Source: Erysipelotrichaceae bacterium (GTDB taxonomy: Bacteria > Bacillota_I > Bacilli_A > Erysipelotrichales > Erysipelotrichaceae). From it: a stretch of 64,000 nt of DNA. The notes under the pieces were generated by a model that saw only the letters and a list, made by a program, of their open reading frames with translations, had not been told where the DNA came from and did no database searches. Shown here in pieces: positions 8,903 through 16,817 of this stretch. The position numbers were made by a program, and so were the translations under genes. Every line of letters starts with the position of its first letter. Position 1 is the first letter of the stretch. The DNA lies in assembly GCA_017404205.1 (NCBI GenBank), contig JAFRCV010000021.1, forward strand, positions 1 through 64,000, in the 5' to 3' direction.

Positions 8903-8947
8903 TATTTGGCGATTTATTAATATAATTATATACTATTTCGCCAAATA
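8903..8947. promoter_or_regulatory. Operator-like inverted repeat over the regulator promoter
   Basis: TATTTGGCGA (8903-8912) and TCGCCAAATA (8938-8947) are perfect 10-bp arms 25 bp apart. A minus-strand TATAAT (8930-8925) lies between them, so a dimer or tetramer bound here would cover the -10 region. Confidence 0.7.
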
Positions 8948-9004
8948 GAAAGATATCTTAATAATATCTCTTTATTTCTATTATCTATACTATTTGTATT
9001 ATCT

Positions 9005-9028
9005 CTACTCCCATTCGATAGTACTAAC
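9005..9028 (-). other. Displaced guaA 3' end, divergent copy
   Basis: The minus strand reads the codons for VSTIEWE followed by TAG, matching the ISTIEWE-stop of the intact guaA but with several synonymous changes. The sequence probably derives from a related guaA carried on an element. The flanking pseudogene frame happens to read through it on the plus strand. Confidence 0.6.
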
Positions 9029-9029
9029 G

Positions 9030-9824
9030 TAATTGTCGTTATAATTGCTGGACCAATTTCTTCAATATTCTTTAGTGATATAAACTCTAATGTTTATCAA
9101 TTAGCAAAACAAATAACTATCATTTTTGGTGCTTCTTTGCCACTTGTTTTAATATGTAGTGTTAATTCAAATTACTTACAAGCAAGAGGACATAATTTAA
9201 TTGTTAATATTGTTTCTATTTTTTATGGCTTTTTCTCAATGGTAATACCTTTTTTAATTCTTGTACCATTAATTGGTGTTTTAGGTGTTTGGTTAGCTAA
9301 CCCAATTGGCATTATATTAACAATGATTATTACACCTATTTATATTTTTATTTATTTAAAGCATATGCCTAAATTATAAGATGAATTATTATTAATTGAT
9401 GATAATTTTTGTGTAAGTGATGAAGATCGCTTAATCTTTAATATCGAAAACATTAATGGTGTCACAAGCGTCGCTATTAATGCGCAAATATTTTGTAAAG
9501 AACATAATATAAATGATAAAACTTCTTATTTTGCTGCTTTATCACTTGAAGAAATGTCTAGTAATGTTGTTGAACATGGCTTCAATAAGGATCATAAAAA
9601 AACATCTTTTAGAAGCTGCCATCATCTATAAAGATAATAATATTATTTTAAGAATTAAAGATGATTGTATTCCTTTTAATCCTAAGGAAAGACTTGTACT
9701 TATAAATACTCAAGATCTTTTTAAAAACATCGGTATTAAAATGGTATATAAAATAGCCGATGAAGTTATATATCAAAATCTCATCGGCTTAAATATCTTA
9801 ACAATTAAATTTAAAATTCAATAA
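9030..9824 (+). pseudogene. Truncated MATE-family transporter with C-terminal HATPase, broken
   Basis: Only the last membrane segments of a MATE efflux protein remain (IAGPISSIFFSD, then YLQARGHN and two hydrophobic helices). The frame is interrupted by a TAA at 9377 and then continues as an acidic linker and an anti-sigma-like ATPase (SLEEMSSNVVEHGF, ILRIKDDCIPFNP). A frameshift near 9600 separates those two parts. The 5' end is missing at the displaced guaA end. The domain pairing was probably original, as the frames join sensibly once corrected. No product is expected. Confidence 0.75.
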
Positions 9825-10544
9825 TTATTCAATTACAATACTATCAAGCATTTTAATAACATCTAAGCGATTAATCGCTTGTTCGCCTATACAACAAACA
9901 CCATCATTAAATAAATAAAATTCAGTTTCATTTTCATATAATCGATATTCTTTATCATTGATTTTAATGATGCCAATGTAAATAGATTTATTAATATCCT
10001 TTTCTAAATCTTGATTATAATAAATAGAAAATTGGCCATCATTATTTTTAATTAAAAAACCTAATCCATCTTCTCTTTCTTCATATGTATAATCTTTTAA
10101 TACACCTAAATTTAAAGTCTTTTCATCATTAGATGTATAAATATATTGAATATCATTAAAATTATCTATTTTTTCTTCAACAGCAACTATTTTATTGTTT
10201 TCAGATTTAATAATAAAAGTTTCATAATCGCCCACATTTCCCCAAGATCGCCCATGTTTTAAGATTAAATAAGCATCATCACCATCAATACTACATTCAA
10301 GTTTTTTAATGCCTCTTCCTCCTGTAGAATTAGGATTTTTATTTAGAGATGTAAAATCATCTTTATCAATTGTTACATTATCGCTTTTATATACTTCAAG
10401 CCAATCATAACCCGTACCAATTGATAAATTTAAATTTAGAATTAATTTATTATCTTGATATTCTATTCTTTCCATGTCTGTTTCCTTTTCTTTGCAACCA
10501 CACATTATTAATAAAATAATAAATAAATAAATGATTTTTTTCAT
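9825..10544 (-). CDS. Lipoprotein with chagasin/inhibitor I42-like domain
   Basis: 239 aa from the ATG at 10544 (GAGAGG 6 nt upstream). The signal peptide KKIIYLFIILLIMCGC ends in a lipobox-like Cys, so the protein should be anchored outside the membrane. Residues about 35-125 show the three loops of chagasin-type cysteine-protease inhibitors: TGYDW, GGRG and a degenerate RPWE (GRSW), followed by a beta strand ending FIIKS. The C-terminal 115 residues are an unrecognised beta-rich region. It may block host or competitor cysteine proteases. The gene is convergent with the MATE pseudogene and lies between two guaA remnants. Confidence 0.7.
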   Translation of the reverse strand: MKKIIYLFIILLIMCGCKEKETDMERIEYQDNKLILNLNLSIGTGYDWLEVYKSDNVTIDKDDFTSLNKNPNSTGGRGIKKLECSIDGDDAYLILKHGRSWGNVGDYETFIIKSENNKIVAVEEKIDNFNDIQYIYTSNDEKTLNLGVLKDYTYEEREDGLGFLIKNNDGQFSIYYNQDLEKDINKSIYIGIIKINDKEYRLYENETEFYLFNDGVCCIGEQAINRLDVIKMLDSIVIE

Positions 10545-10559
10545 AAGCACCTCTCTTTA

Positions 10560-10745
10560 CAATGATTATATAAAAAAACCTATTATTTGTTAAATTATCT
10601 TTTAAAGAAACACTACGGTTAAATACTAAGTGGCCTTTTGTGCAATCTAAATTATCTAAGCAAAAAACCAATACGCATAAATTGGAATGTAGGAGCATTG
10701 ATGCCATTACGATTTTCTTTATTTTCAAATTCAGAAGACTTAAAA
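10560..10745 (-). other. Gene-free stretch with a short coding scrap
   Basis: No intact gene is seen between the lipoprotein and the HIRAN gene (10545-10910). From about 10743 to a TAA at 10652 the minus strand reads NKENRNGINAPTFQFMRIGF and onward, which looks like the C-terminus of some protein, but I cannot name it. Confidence 0.3.
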
Positions 10746-10768
10746 GGGGCAATATTTTGCCCCATTAA
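10746..10768 (-). terminator. Terminator behind a displaced guaA end
   Basis: GGGGCAA and TTGCCCC form a GC-rich hairpin followed on the minus strand by TTTTAA. It lies 13 bp downstream of the guaA remnant at 10777 and differs from the terminator of the resident guaA. Confidence 0.65.
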
Positions 10769-10776
10769 ATGTACTT

Positions 10777-10800
10777 TTATTCCCGCTCAATAGTTGATAT
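10777..10800 (-). other. Displaced guaA 3' end with Trp to Arg change
   Basis: The minus strand reads the codons for ISTIERE followed by TAA. The intact gene ends ISTIEWE-TAA, so TGG has become CGG. Decay of the key Trp codon fits a fragment no longer under selection. Confidence 0.7.
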
Positions 10801-10910
10801 AATCGTGACATTTTTTCATCATGTCTTGATTGTCTTATCTTAAGTTTCAAGAGTAAATATGTAAATAATTATCAATCAAAATAATTACTTACACAGTTTA
10901 CTTGGCAAAT

Positions 10911-11306
10911 TCAATAATCGATTAAATAAATGCCTATTGAAATGGTCATAAATGAACCTTTTGTTTCAATTTTCTTTATCTTGGCATTTAATAATTTACC
11001 TGCATCCATTAATCTTGCAAATACTACATTATCTTTTTCTGGAACATAACCAATATTTCTTTTATCTTCAGTAAAGATATTAATTGTATTTTCATCAAAC
11101 TTTGAGTTTTCTCTTTGTAAGATTAATTTGTCTCCAACTTTTAATCCTTTTAATACCGACTTATCTTCTAATTGAAGTGTGCCAGCAACAAAAGAATCAA
11201 ATAAATGAATTTCGTTTGATAAAGGCTTAATAATGTCAGATAGCTGTGTTTCATTTAATGTGGCTAATGACTGTCTATCTGATGTAGTTAATTCATTCTT
11301 ACTCAT
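10911..11306 (-). CDS. HIRAN-domain protein
   Basis: 131 aa. Residues about 35-125 match the HIRAN domain (FDSFVAGTLQLED, LKVGDKLILQREN, ENTINIFTEDKRNIGYVPEKDNVVFARLMDAG). This fold binds DNA ends or stalled forks in Rad5/HLTF proteins and occurs alone or fused in bacteria. The first 30 residues are a short helical extension. It is the last gene of a four-gene operon in which every junction is an ATGA overlap, so the four proteins are probably made in balanced amounts. Confidence 0.85.
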   Translation of the reverse strand: MSKNELTTSDRQSLATLNETQLSDIIKPLSNEIHLFDSFVAGTLQLEDKSVLKGLKVGDKLILQRENSKFDENTINIFTEDKRNIGYVPEKDNVVFARLMDAGKLLNAKIKKIETKGSFMTISIGIYLIDY

Positions 11307-12070
11307 GCTAACATCCTTTCAATATTGAATTCTGCAATTACCTTGTCTAATTCTTCTCCATACTTAACATAGTCTTCTTTTTCGTTCTTGATTTCATTTT
11401 TCTTTTCTTCAACTGCATCAAAATCTGAAAGCAAATACTTATATTGATATGGATCAGTATTAATAATCTTTTCAATTTCTTCATTTAAATTGAAGATTTT
11501 TTCATCTAGATCTGGAATCTCTAGTGTGTTGCCTTTATAGTTGATGGATTCAAGATATTGATTAACTAATACTTCTAATTCTTCAATATCTTTTAACTGA
11601 TTGCATTCATATGCAACTACGACTCTATTCCATAATTCTTTAGCTTTTTCATCGTTTGCTAAAGATGGGTTTGTGTCTGGGTGAATAAGCTTAGCAATTC
11701 TATAATATACATTCTTAATCTTCCTTTTTGTATATTCGCTGATTGCCGTTCCTTTTTTAGACTCAGCATTCCTTGCAAGCATATCTTTTAATTCTTGATA
11801 GTAATCTTTCATAGTATCTTCAATATATCTATCAATATCAGCTTGGTTAGGTTTACCACCCTTATTGATAATCTTTTGGCAGAATGCGATAATTTTCTTT
11901 TTTTCAATGCAAGCAATTTTAGCATTAAAACATTCAACAATTAAATCGCCAAATTCTTTTATATATGACATTTGATACTGAAATGATTCTTTTATTAAAG
12001 AATCCTTCTTTAACAGTAATTCCTCATACCTTTGTAACTTTACGTTTCCTACTTGTACTACTTCATTCAT
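11303..12070 (-). CDS. J-domain (DnaJ-like) protein
   Basis: 255 aa from the ATG at 12070, with GGGAGGT 7 nt upstream. A J-domain lies at about residues 110-160, with the diagnostic HPD (YYRIAKLIHPDTN) and a helix IV-like tail. It should stimulate a DnaK ATPase. The rest is helical and coiled-coil-rich. No zinc-finger or C-terminal DnaJ domains are present, so it is a class C J-protein with a specialised client. It overlaps both neighbours (Sel1 and HIRAN) by 4 bp. Confidence 0.8.
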   Translation of the reverse strand: MNEVVQVGNVKLQRYEELLLKKDSLIKESFQYQMSYIKEFGDLIVECFNAKIACIEKKKIIAFCQKIINKGGKPNQADIDRYIEDTMKDYYQELKDMLARNAESKKGTAISEYTKRKIKNVYYRIAKLIHPDTNPSLANDEKAKELWNRVVVAYECNQLKDIEELEVLVNQYLESINYKGNTLEIPDLDEKIFNLNEEIEKIINTDPYQYKYLLSDFDAVEEKKNEIKNEKEDYVKYGEELDKVIAEFNIERMLA

Positions 12071-12999
12071 TTTTCTACCTCCCAATTTTCTGTGCCTTCA
12101 GCAACCTCTATAAAGTCTTTATCTTCTAATTTGGCTCTTATAAACATATCGTTTATTTCTCTAAACCATTGATTATTATCAAAACAGATAGCTAACTTAT
12201 TATCGTCAATTAATGATTCAATATAGTGTTTTACACCGTTGTTGGTGAAAGACAACTTACAAGGTTCATTTAATAAATAGAATATGTCTTCAAGAAAAAT
12301 AGAATTTTTATTTATTTCGAATATTTTGTATTTCAAATTTACCAATTGATTTACTGCATCAACTTCATCAATTAACTTGCTATTAAATGCAGATTCAAGC
12401 TTTAAACAAATTGCATTTGTCAGGTGTTCATAACATGCATCTTTATCATCCTCTTCTAATGCTATATATGCCATTTCTTCTTCAACATATGGTTTTGATG
12501 TATAGAATTCACTATCCTTCAATTCTTCATAAACTTCTTTTATTAATTCAATATATTTATCATGATTCTTTTCTACATATTCGCCATTGTCATACATATT
12601 AGCTAAGGCAATTTTTGCGTCATTATGAACATCTGTACCAGGATTTTCAAACGAACCATCTCCTACCTCTTTGGTAGTAGATGCTTTGGCGTAATACTCA
12701 AATGCTTTTTTAAAATCCACTCCTGATGATAAATCTCCGTCATGATATAAATCTGCGACGTATTCATAAGCTGGTTCATATCCATACTGAATTGCTAGTT
12801 CATAATAGTATAGTGCTTGGTCGTATTTGCCTTGATCGCGATAATTAGTTCCAATGTAACAAGCGTTTGCGCCATCTTTTTGTTCTTTAAAAATAAATTT
12901 AGTTAATTCATCTAATTTAAATGATGTTTCTTCATCAAAAGGAAATCCTGATTCTTTAATAATTTCTTCAATTAGTTTTTTTGCTTCTTCAACTGTCAT
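12067..12999 (-). CDS. Sel1/TPR repeat protein B
   Basis: 310 aa from the ATG at 12999, 7 nt after GGAGGT. Sel1-type helical repeats occupy about 35-160 (CYIGTNYRDQGKYDQALYYYE, AYEYVADLYHDGDL, AKIALANMYDNGEYV). The C-terminal half is unlike known repeats and ends in an acidic, aromatic segment. It is a paralogue of the next upstream gene. Sel1 proteins are scaffolds for protein complexes. The operon context suggests it recruits the J-protein and the HIRAN protein. Confidence 0.8.
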   Translation of the reverse strand: MTVEEAKKLIEEIIKESGFPFDEETSFKLDELTKFIFKEQKDGANACYIGTNYRDQGKYDQALYYYELAIQYGYEPAYEYVADLYHDGDLSSGVDFKKAFEYYAKASTTKEVGDGSFENPGTDVHNDAKIALANMYDNGEYVEKNHDKYIELIKEVYEELKDSEFYTSKPYVEEEMAYIALEEDDKDACYEHLTNAICLKLESAFNSKLIDEVDAVNQLVNLKYKIFEINKNSIFLEDIFYLLNEPCKLSFTNNGVKHYIESLIDDNKLAICFDNNQWFREINDMFIRAKLEDKDFIEVAEGTENWEVEK

Positions 13000-13934
13000 T
13001 TCAATAACCTCCAATCATCCAAACGATTATATCCGTACAAGAATGGCAGCGAATCACCTTTAACACTTCCATACAACAACAAGTCGTTAAATGTTCTATA
13101 CCATTTATCTTCTAACCTATATGACATTCCTTCTTTATCTTTTTTAGATTCAATAATATATGTTTTGTTTTCATACAAGAATTGAACTTGATGTTCTTCT
13201 TTTAATAAATGGAACAAATCATATAAGTCAAAATCAATTGAATCAAATTCTGTTAATCGATAGATGTCATCTATAACCCAACTCATTTGATTAACATCAC
13301 CAAAGAATAAGTTATACGTTAATCTAACTGCTAAGTCATATCTACATACATAATAGATTTCTAAAGCATCTTCTTTCTTATTTTCTTGTTCAAAGATTCT
13401 AGCTTTTCTTAAACCAACTTCTGTATATTTTTGGAATACATCATGATCCTCAAAGAATAGCTTCATATCTTTAAATAATTTGTTAATTATCTTTTTATAT
13501 TCTTTATAATCTTCTTTAACGTAATAGCCATTTTTATACATATCCGCAATCTTTAAACTTGCTTCTACTTGATCATCATTACTAACTTGGCCATGTTCTT
13601 TATCATCACCTACTGTTGCTTTTGTAACAGCTTCAAAACACTTAAATGCCTTTTCGTAATCTCTTTGGCCAGTTCTACCATAATACCAAACATATCCCAA
13701 ATATAAGTTTGCTTCATTTGAACCTAATCCAGCGGCCATATCGTAATACTTTAAAGCTAAATCAAAATCTTTTTTGCCATAGTAATAACCACCTAAATAC
13801 AATATAGGTTTGCATTCTCTTGTCTCTTTAAATATAAACATCAAAGCTTCAACCATTCTAAATTCATCTTCTTCGGTTGTTACTGATTTATTTTCTGTTT
13901 CGATAATAATGTCTTCTGCTTCTTTTAAATTCAT
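12996..13934 (-). CDS. Sel1/TPR repeat protein A, first gene of operon
   Basis: 312 aa. AAGGTGA lies 6 nt before the ATG. Sel1 repeats (LYLGGYYYGKKDFDLALKYYD, LYLGYVWYYGRTGQRDYEKA) are followed by a C-terminal domain homologous to that of the downstream paralogue, each ending with a short module around FNDLL or INDMF. Duplication inside the operon is therefore likely. It has no signal peptide, so it is cytoplasmic. The operon runs Sel1-Sel1-J-HIRAN with 4-bp overlaps throughout. Confidence 0.8.
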   Translation of the reverse strand: MNLKEAEDIIIETENKSVTTEEDEFRMVEALMFIFKETRECKPILYLGGYYYGKKDFDLALKYYDMAAGLGSNEANLYLGYVWYYGRTGQRDYEKAFKCFEAVTKATVGDDKEHGQVSNDDQVEASLKIADMYKNGYYVKEDYKEYKKIINKLFKDMKLFFEDHDVFQKYTEVGLRKARIFEQENKKEDALEIYYVCRYDLAVRLTYNLFFGDVNQMSWVIDDIYRLTEFDSIDFDLYDLFHLLKEEHQVQFLYENKTYIIESKKDKEGMSYRLEDKWYRTFNDLLLYGSVKGDSLPFLYGYNRLDDWRLLK

Positions 13935-14220
13935 ATTTCTTCACCTTACATAAATAGAGTAGCAAAATATATGTCGCGTTTTTGTGACAATTAAAATTAA
14001 TAAAAAATCATTCGCAGATTTAAATACTTAATTCCGTTTTTAAAAAAGTAGCTTAATTATTAGACTTATTTCCTGTTTTTGAATAGAAAACGGAAGTAAG
14101 TTTTTAAATTTGATAATAATTATGGCTTTTAAAACACGACGAAAAGAATCGGTTATTACCGTTTCTTAGACTTATTTCTGCTAATATAGATAAAACGGAA
14201 ATAAGTATTCTATTTCTCTG
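13935..14220. other. AT-rich intergenic region with two related hairpins
   Basis: No gene is seen. Two imperfect inverted repeats share the pattern ACTTATTTC...GAAATAAGT: 14064-14101 (10-bp arms, one mismatch) and 14170-14206 (9-bp arms). Both also carry AAAACGGAA before the right arm. They may be terminators, operator sites of the downstream Sel1 operon or ends of a small element. Confidence 0.5.
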
Positions 14221-14424
14221 ATGTGATCTTATTGATGAAGATTAGTTGATTGAGATGTATAATCTACTTTAGCAAATGCCAATAAACAAATACTATTATG
14301 GTGATTTGACGATAGCGCAGTAGCATTTAATCAATAAATTTATGTATTAATCATCAAATATTACTCAGATTTTACTCAAAATTATACAAAACCATCAAAA
14401 AAGCCTTTATTTAAAGGCTTTTTT
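14221..14424 (+). repeat. Integrase tail plus terminator, repeat copy 2
   Basis: This is the second copy of the segment at 7191-7397. It begins abruptly inside the recombinase frame, keeps the shared TAG stop and has one more stop (LL-stop-QMP). The rest of the integrase is absent. It marks a former island end between the Sel1 operon and the RiPP cassette. Confidence 0.8.
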
Positions 14425-14426
14425 TC
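14396..14426. terminator. Bidirectional terminator
   Basis: AAAAAAGCCTTTA and TAAAGGCTTTTTTT form a strong hairpin. It ends the RiPP operon on the minus strand, 15 bp after the stop of its last gene, and it is part of the repeated segment. Confidence 0.75.
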
Positions 14427-14440
14427 AAATAGGATTGGTA

Positions 14441-14914
14441 TTACTTTTTAAACCTTCCAATAAAACTAGTTGCTTTTTCACTTAAATTAGATAGTTTTTC
14501 GTTTTTGTTTATAAATTCTTTTGTCGCATCACCAACAGCAGAGCCTACAACTTTCCATCTAATTGATTTCATGAGCTTCATAATGTCATCATATTTTTTA
14601 TCAAGAACGGCAATTTTTTCTTTAGCTTCTTCATCATTAATTTTTCCTGCATTTAATAATTCGTCTATTTTACTTCTTTCTAAATCAAAACTGATTAATT
14701 CATCATCACATTTTACAGCCATATTATGAAGTTCAATGCCTTTTTCTTCACCAAATATTGATATTGCGCTTTCTCTATCTAGAAGTGATTTTACTGTTTT
14801 GTAGTCCGCTTCTCTTTGCTTTTCCTTTAACTCACTGGTTGACTTTTTAATCTCTTTGGCACCTTTGATTAAAGTAGCGCCAACTTCTAATAATGTTCTT
14901 CCGTTTCCGTTCAT
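14441..14914 (-). CDS. Hypothetical helical protein, last gene of RiPP operon
   Basis: 157 aa, highly charged, mostly helical, with GRTLLEVGATLIKGAKEIKK at the start and a central coiled-coil-like stretch. A short hydrophobic patch (VVGSAVGDA) is too weak for a membrane span. I recognise no family. It overlaps the 48-aa gene by 4 bp (ATGA), so it is coupled to the radical-SAM operon. An immunity or partner role is only inference from position. Confidence 0.65.
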   Translation of the reverse strand: MNGNGRTLLEVGATLIKGAKEIKKSTSELKEKQREADYKTVKSLLDRESAISIFGEEKGIELHNMAVKCDDELISFDLERSKIDELLNAGKINDEEAKEKIAVLDKKYDDIMKLMKSIRWKVVGSAVGDATKEFINKNEKLSNLSEKATSFIGRFKK

Positions 14915-15057
14915 GCTTTCTCCTTTTTTTCACCATATTTTGCAATAGCTACATCAACATCAAGCATTTCGCTTACTATTGCAACGTCTTTTTGACGCTC
15001 TTGTAATTTTAGTGATTGATTAGCTGCCTTTATTCCTTCTTTTAATTTTTCAAACAT
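14911..15057 (-). CDS. Small 48-aa protein of RiPP operon
   Basis: AAAAGGAG precedes the ATG, and the TGA overlaps the next start. The peptide is an amphipathic charged helix (FEKLKEGIKAANQSLKLQERQKD) ending in KKEKA. It resembles the N-terminal part of the following 157-aa protein in character (LIKGAKEIKKSTSELKEKQ), so the two may interact or share ancestry. It has no Cys or Gly-Gly motif and so is unlikely to be the RiPP substrate. The function is unknown. Confidence 0.6.
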   Translation of the reverse strand: MFEKLKEGIKAANQSLKLQERQKDVAIVSEMLDVDVAIAKYGEKKEKA

Positions 15058-15069
15058 TGTCTTCTCCTT

Positions 15070-15279
15070 TTAATTACTTTTGTTCTCCCAAATAAGGCTT
15101 GCAACAATGTTTCCTCTTGCAATAATCCTGCCTGAAATATCAATTGTTGTATTACTTGCTTTTCTATAAAACCCAACAATCCTTCCATCAATAACTCTTG
15201 CTTGAATATCGCCGTTGTCAAGCGTTTCTAAAAAGCCTACTATTCTTCCGTTTGGTTCTCTAATTTCTTGCCTTTCCAT
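15070..15279 (-). CDS. 69-aa beta-hairpin repeat protein (GRIVGF repeats)
   Basis: The protein consists of three imperfect units: NGRIVGFLETLDNGDIQAR, DGRIVGFYRKASNTTID and SGRIIARGNIVASLIW. Each has a G-R-[IL]-[VI] hairpin. Such short beta-stretch proteins occur near mobile and secretion loci, but I cannot assign a function. GAAGGA precedes the ATG, and the gene overlaps the end of the radical-SAM gene by 20 bp. Confidence 0.7.
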   Translation of the reverse strand: MERQEIREPNGRIVGFLETLDNGDIQARVIDGRIVGFYRKASNTTIDISGRIIARGNIVASLIWENKSN

Positions 15280-16735
15280 CTAATTGTCCTTCTTTCGTTT
15301 TTTTCCAATTCATAACAACTTTTTTATTAATATGCGCAACTTTACAAAAATGTTCCGCAACCTCTAAAGGATTTCCTGTTTTTGATTCATTAGCGAATCT
15401 TGATAAACATGGAGAGCAAAACGCCCTGTCTTCACAATTTAAACACTTTGGAATATCTTTCTTTTTATAATTTCTTAAAGTATTCATTTTTCTTGATAAA
15501 AGCCAAATATCTTTTAATTTGTTTTTATACAAGTTCCCACATTTATAATCTTGCCATCCCGGACATGGATAAACATCTCCATTTGCCACCATGCATGCTG
15601 TATTTATACCGACTCCACAAAACGGCTCTTCTTTGTTGATTTTGTGATTCAATATATATTCATCAAATTCATTTGACATCACTAGGCTTTGATACTCTTT
15701 ATCTTCTAATAGTATTTGTCTTATTACTTCAGCCGTTTCATTAGGCGATAACCTATTATCAAGATTATCAATAGCGTGGTCAAATTTTGCCATTATCGAA
15801 TAGTCTGTAATCGCTCTTATTTTATGCATGTGTGCCCATTTGGCTACATCCAAATAATCCAGTTTGTTTTGTTTCATTACAGGGCAGCTAATTTGTACTG
15901 GGATATTGTTTTCAATTAGTTTTAGTATGTTGTTTTTTGTTCTTTCAAATGAACCAGGAAGGGTTGTAATAGCGTCGTGATGTGCAGGTATCATACTATA
16001 TAAGGATGTTTGAATTCCGCACACATTGCCCTCTTTCATTATTTGTATCATTTCGTCATCTAACAAAACAAGATTTGATAACACATGTACGTAAAAGTCT
16101 AAATCTTTTGCTGCTTTTAAATACTGCTTAAAATGCGGATGTGCCATTGGCTCTCCGCCAGACAACGTTACTCCAAGAGTATTCATTTCTTTTAATTGTT
16201 CTAAAACACTAAAATATAAATCATCTTCAATATTTGTGTTTTTTAATTCGTGAGGTATATAACAATGTACGCACCTTTCATTACACTTGCTTGTTATTTC
16301 TATTTGAAAGTTTGATAAATATGGATGTTTAATGAAATATTCGTCTAATAATTCTTGTGAATCTATTTTTGCTCTTATGTTTTTTGGAGTATAATTCTCT
16401 TCAAATGTTATTTGTTTTATGTCGGAATAATTAAAACCAATGTTGTTCTTTGAACACTCTTCTCTACTTTCTCCTTTAACAACATAGCCATCGTCAACTA
16501 GCATGTCAAAAAAATCTTTGACATCTTCCTTTATATCTTTTTCAGATATTCCAAAAAATAAATCTGCAATATTTTTAGTCAAGTTTTCGATAGATTGTGG
16601 TTCTCTTTTTAATTGAGACAAAAAAAGTTGCCCGCTATTATCAAAAACTAAATCATTAAATAACCCGCTAGATTTTATATATCCGTAATTTCCAATTTTT
16701 CTTATATAACAATCTTTTCTTAGCTGATAAAACAT
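15260..16735 (-). CDS. Radical SAM/SPASM peptide maturase with N-terminal RRE-like domain
   Basis: 491 aa. Residues 1-95 look like a PqqD-type peptide-recognition domain. The radical SAM core has C151xxxC155xxC158 (CNERCVHC) and the GGEP motif (193-196). The SPASM region has Cys at 373, 381, 391, 399, 431, 434, 440, 443 and 464, enough for two auxiliary 4Fe-4S clusters. Such enzymes install thioether or carbon cross-links in ribosomal peptides. A three-cysteine precursor gene sits just upstream, separated by a stable hairpin that may lower maturase expression relative to the substrate. An anaerobic lifestyle is implied. Confidence 0.92.
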   Translation of the reverse strand: MFYQLRKDCYIRKIGNYGYIKSSGLFNDLVFDNSGQLFLSQLKREPQSIENLTKNIADLFFGISEKDIKEDVKDFFDMLVDDGYVVKGESREECSKNNIGFNYSDIKQITFEENYTPKNIRAKIDSQELLDEYFIKHPYLSNFQIEITSKCNERCVHCYIPHELKNTNIEDDLYFSVLEQLKEMNTLGVTLSGGEPMAHPHFKQYLKAAKDLDFYVHVLSNLVLLDDEMIQIMKEGNVCGIQTSLYSMIPAHHDAITTLPGSFERTKNNILKLIENNIPVQISCPVMKQNKLDYLDVAKWAHMHKIRAITDYSIMAKFDHAIDNLDNRLSPNETAEVIRQILLEDKEYQSLVMSNEFDEYILNHKINKEEPFCGVGINTACMVANGDVYPCPGWQDYKCGNLYKNKLKDIWLLSRKMNTLRNYKKKDIPKCLNCEDRAFCSPCLSRFANESKTGNPLEVAEHFCKVAHINKKVVMNWKKTKEGQLDGKARN

Positions 16736-16751
16736 GCTTTTCTCCTCATAT

Positions 16752-16806
16752 ATTTAAGGGGCTTATTCCCTTTAACTAATCGCTTAGTTTTGAAAGCCCC
16801 TTAAAT
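16752..16806 (-). terminator. Large hairpin between precursor and maturase, partial terminator or processing site
   Basis: Perfect 13-bp arms ATTTAAGGGGCTT (16752-16764) and AAGCCCCTTAAAT (16794-16806) enclose a second small stem (AACTAA/TTAGTT). No strong T-run follows, so read-through is likely. Such attenuators commonly keep precursor mRNA in excess over maturase mRNA. Confidence 0.75.
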
Positions 16807-16817
16807 AATTTTAAAAG

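Noticed and set aside
8950-9030. Upstream extension of the MATE pseudogene frame through the guaA remnant (a TM-like stretch NISLFLLSILFVLSLL)
   Set aside because: T-rich DNA easily reads as hydrophobic residues. The eight-codon match to the guaA end on the other strand is more specific, so I began the pseudogene at 9030.
10450-10752. 100-codon minus-strand frame overlapping the lipoprotein start
   Set aside because: It overlaps the signal peptide of the lipoprotein gene in another frame, has no ribosome site, and its text is unlike protein.
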